A stretch of DNA of 6,096 bases from Candidatus Phascolarctobacterium caballi. GTDB lineage: Bacteria; Bacillota; Negativicutes; Acidaminococcales; Acidaminococcaceae. A model generated the notes under the pieces. That model searched no databases. It saw only the letters and a list, made by a program, of their open reading frames with translations, and was not told the origin of the DNA. Location of the stretch: the NCBI GenBank assembly GCA_018065225.1, contig JAGHTS010000132.1:1-6096 (forward strand), given 5' to 3'. Made by a program: the position numbers and the translations under genes. Positions 5,792 to 6,096 of this stretch are shown here, one piece after another (the stretch's first letter is position 1; each line of letters starts with the position of its first letter).

Positions 5792-6096
5792 ATGATTCGT
5801 AATATGATTCATACTTTCATATCACGGCCTGTTTTTACCACTATGTTTGTTTTAATGTTAGTGGTTTTTGGTATACGTTGTTATCCTGAACTGGGGTTGG
5901 ATATGAATCCGGATGTGGATATACCTATTGTTACAGTGCGGGTAACTTATGAAGGGGCAAGCCCGGAGGAAATGGAAACTCTTATTACCAAGCCTATTGA
6001 AAACCGTGTTAGTCAGGTGGCCAGTATCAAGACACTCTCTCCTTCCGTGTTGGAAGGTTTCAGTGAAACGGTTTTGGAGTTTGAGCAGGGCGTTGA
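5792..6096 (+). CDS. RND-family efflux pump, inner-membrane transporter (AcrB/MexB superfamily), N-terminal part
   Basis: Proton-driven exporter of the resistance-nodulation-division superfamily; works as an inner-membrane trimer with the adaptor encoded just upstream. Only 101 codons are visible, about a tenth of the usual 1000-1050 residues; the frame is open to the right edge. The start of the family is clear: F-I-S-R-P at 9-13 (the conserved F-I-x-R-P before helix 1), a transmembrane helix at about 14-30, then porter-domain sequence D-V-D-I-P-I-V-T-V (41-49), Y-E-G-A-S-P-E-E (53-60) and T-K-P-I-E (66-70), and F-E-Q-G-V at the edge. ATG 5792 is preferred to the in-frame ATG at 5804, which has no ribosome-binding site and would trim the N-terminus. 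The catalytic transmembrane acidic residues lie beyond the window, so activity and drug or metal specificity cannot be judged. Confidence 0.93.
   Translation, partial: MIRNMIHTFISRPVFTTMFVLMLVVFGIRCYPELGLDMNPDVDIPIVTVRVTYEGASPEEMETLITKPIENRVSQVASIKTLSPSVLEGFSETVLEFEQGV

Noticed and set aside
5804..5806. Second in-frame ATG as the pump start
   Set aside because: It has no suitable ribosome-binding site, whereas the ATG at 5792 follows AAGGA and keeps the usual family distance to F-I-x-R-P.

Overview
The window looks like a piece of chromosome from a low-GC Gram-negative (diderm) bacterium. It carries an autotransporter ending in an outer-membrane beta-barrel, followed by the start of a tripartite RND efflux operon. 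Both need an outer membrane. Taxonomy cannot be fixed from this sequence. Weak inference: AT-rich genomes with giant Asn/Gly-rich autotransporters are common among uncultured host-associated Proteobacteria, for example gut Alphaproteobacteria, but no marker here settles it.

Region by region (all genes on the + strand): bases 2-4438 are the 3' part of one very large autotransporter gene. The reading frame is open to the left edge, so the signal peptide and true N-terminus lie outside. The visible 1478 residues form a long repetitive beta-helix-type passenger, a helical segment, an Arg/Ser-rich basic linker and a roughly 270-residue C-terminal barrel ending in Phe. Bases 4439-4655 are the only intergenic gap. 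It holds a 50-bp perfect palindrome that reads as a Rho-independent terminator, two candidate sigma70-type promoters, and a 14-codon upstream ORF overlapping the next start. Bases 4656-5786 encode a periplasmic adaptor (membrane fusion protein) of an RND pump. Five bases after its stop, 5792 to the right edge encodes the first 101 residues of the RND inner-membrane pump, cut by the window end.

Functionally there are two units separated by the terminator: a surface or secreted protein that exports itself, and an efflux system in which adaptor and pump are translated from one message. The adaptor keeps the R-x3-L-x6-S signature used to dock a TolC-type outer-membrane channel, but no such channel gene is visible here. 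Nothing links the two units beyond adjacency.

No convincing undescribed system is present. The most unusual element is the terminator palindrome, built from two identical 18-bp palindromes. The next most interesting points are the internal motif repeats and basic linker of the autotransporter, and the possible leader ORF in front of the efflux operon.
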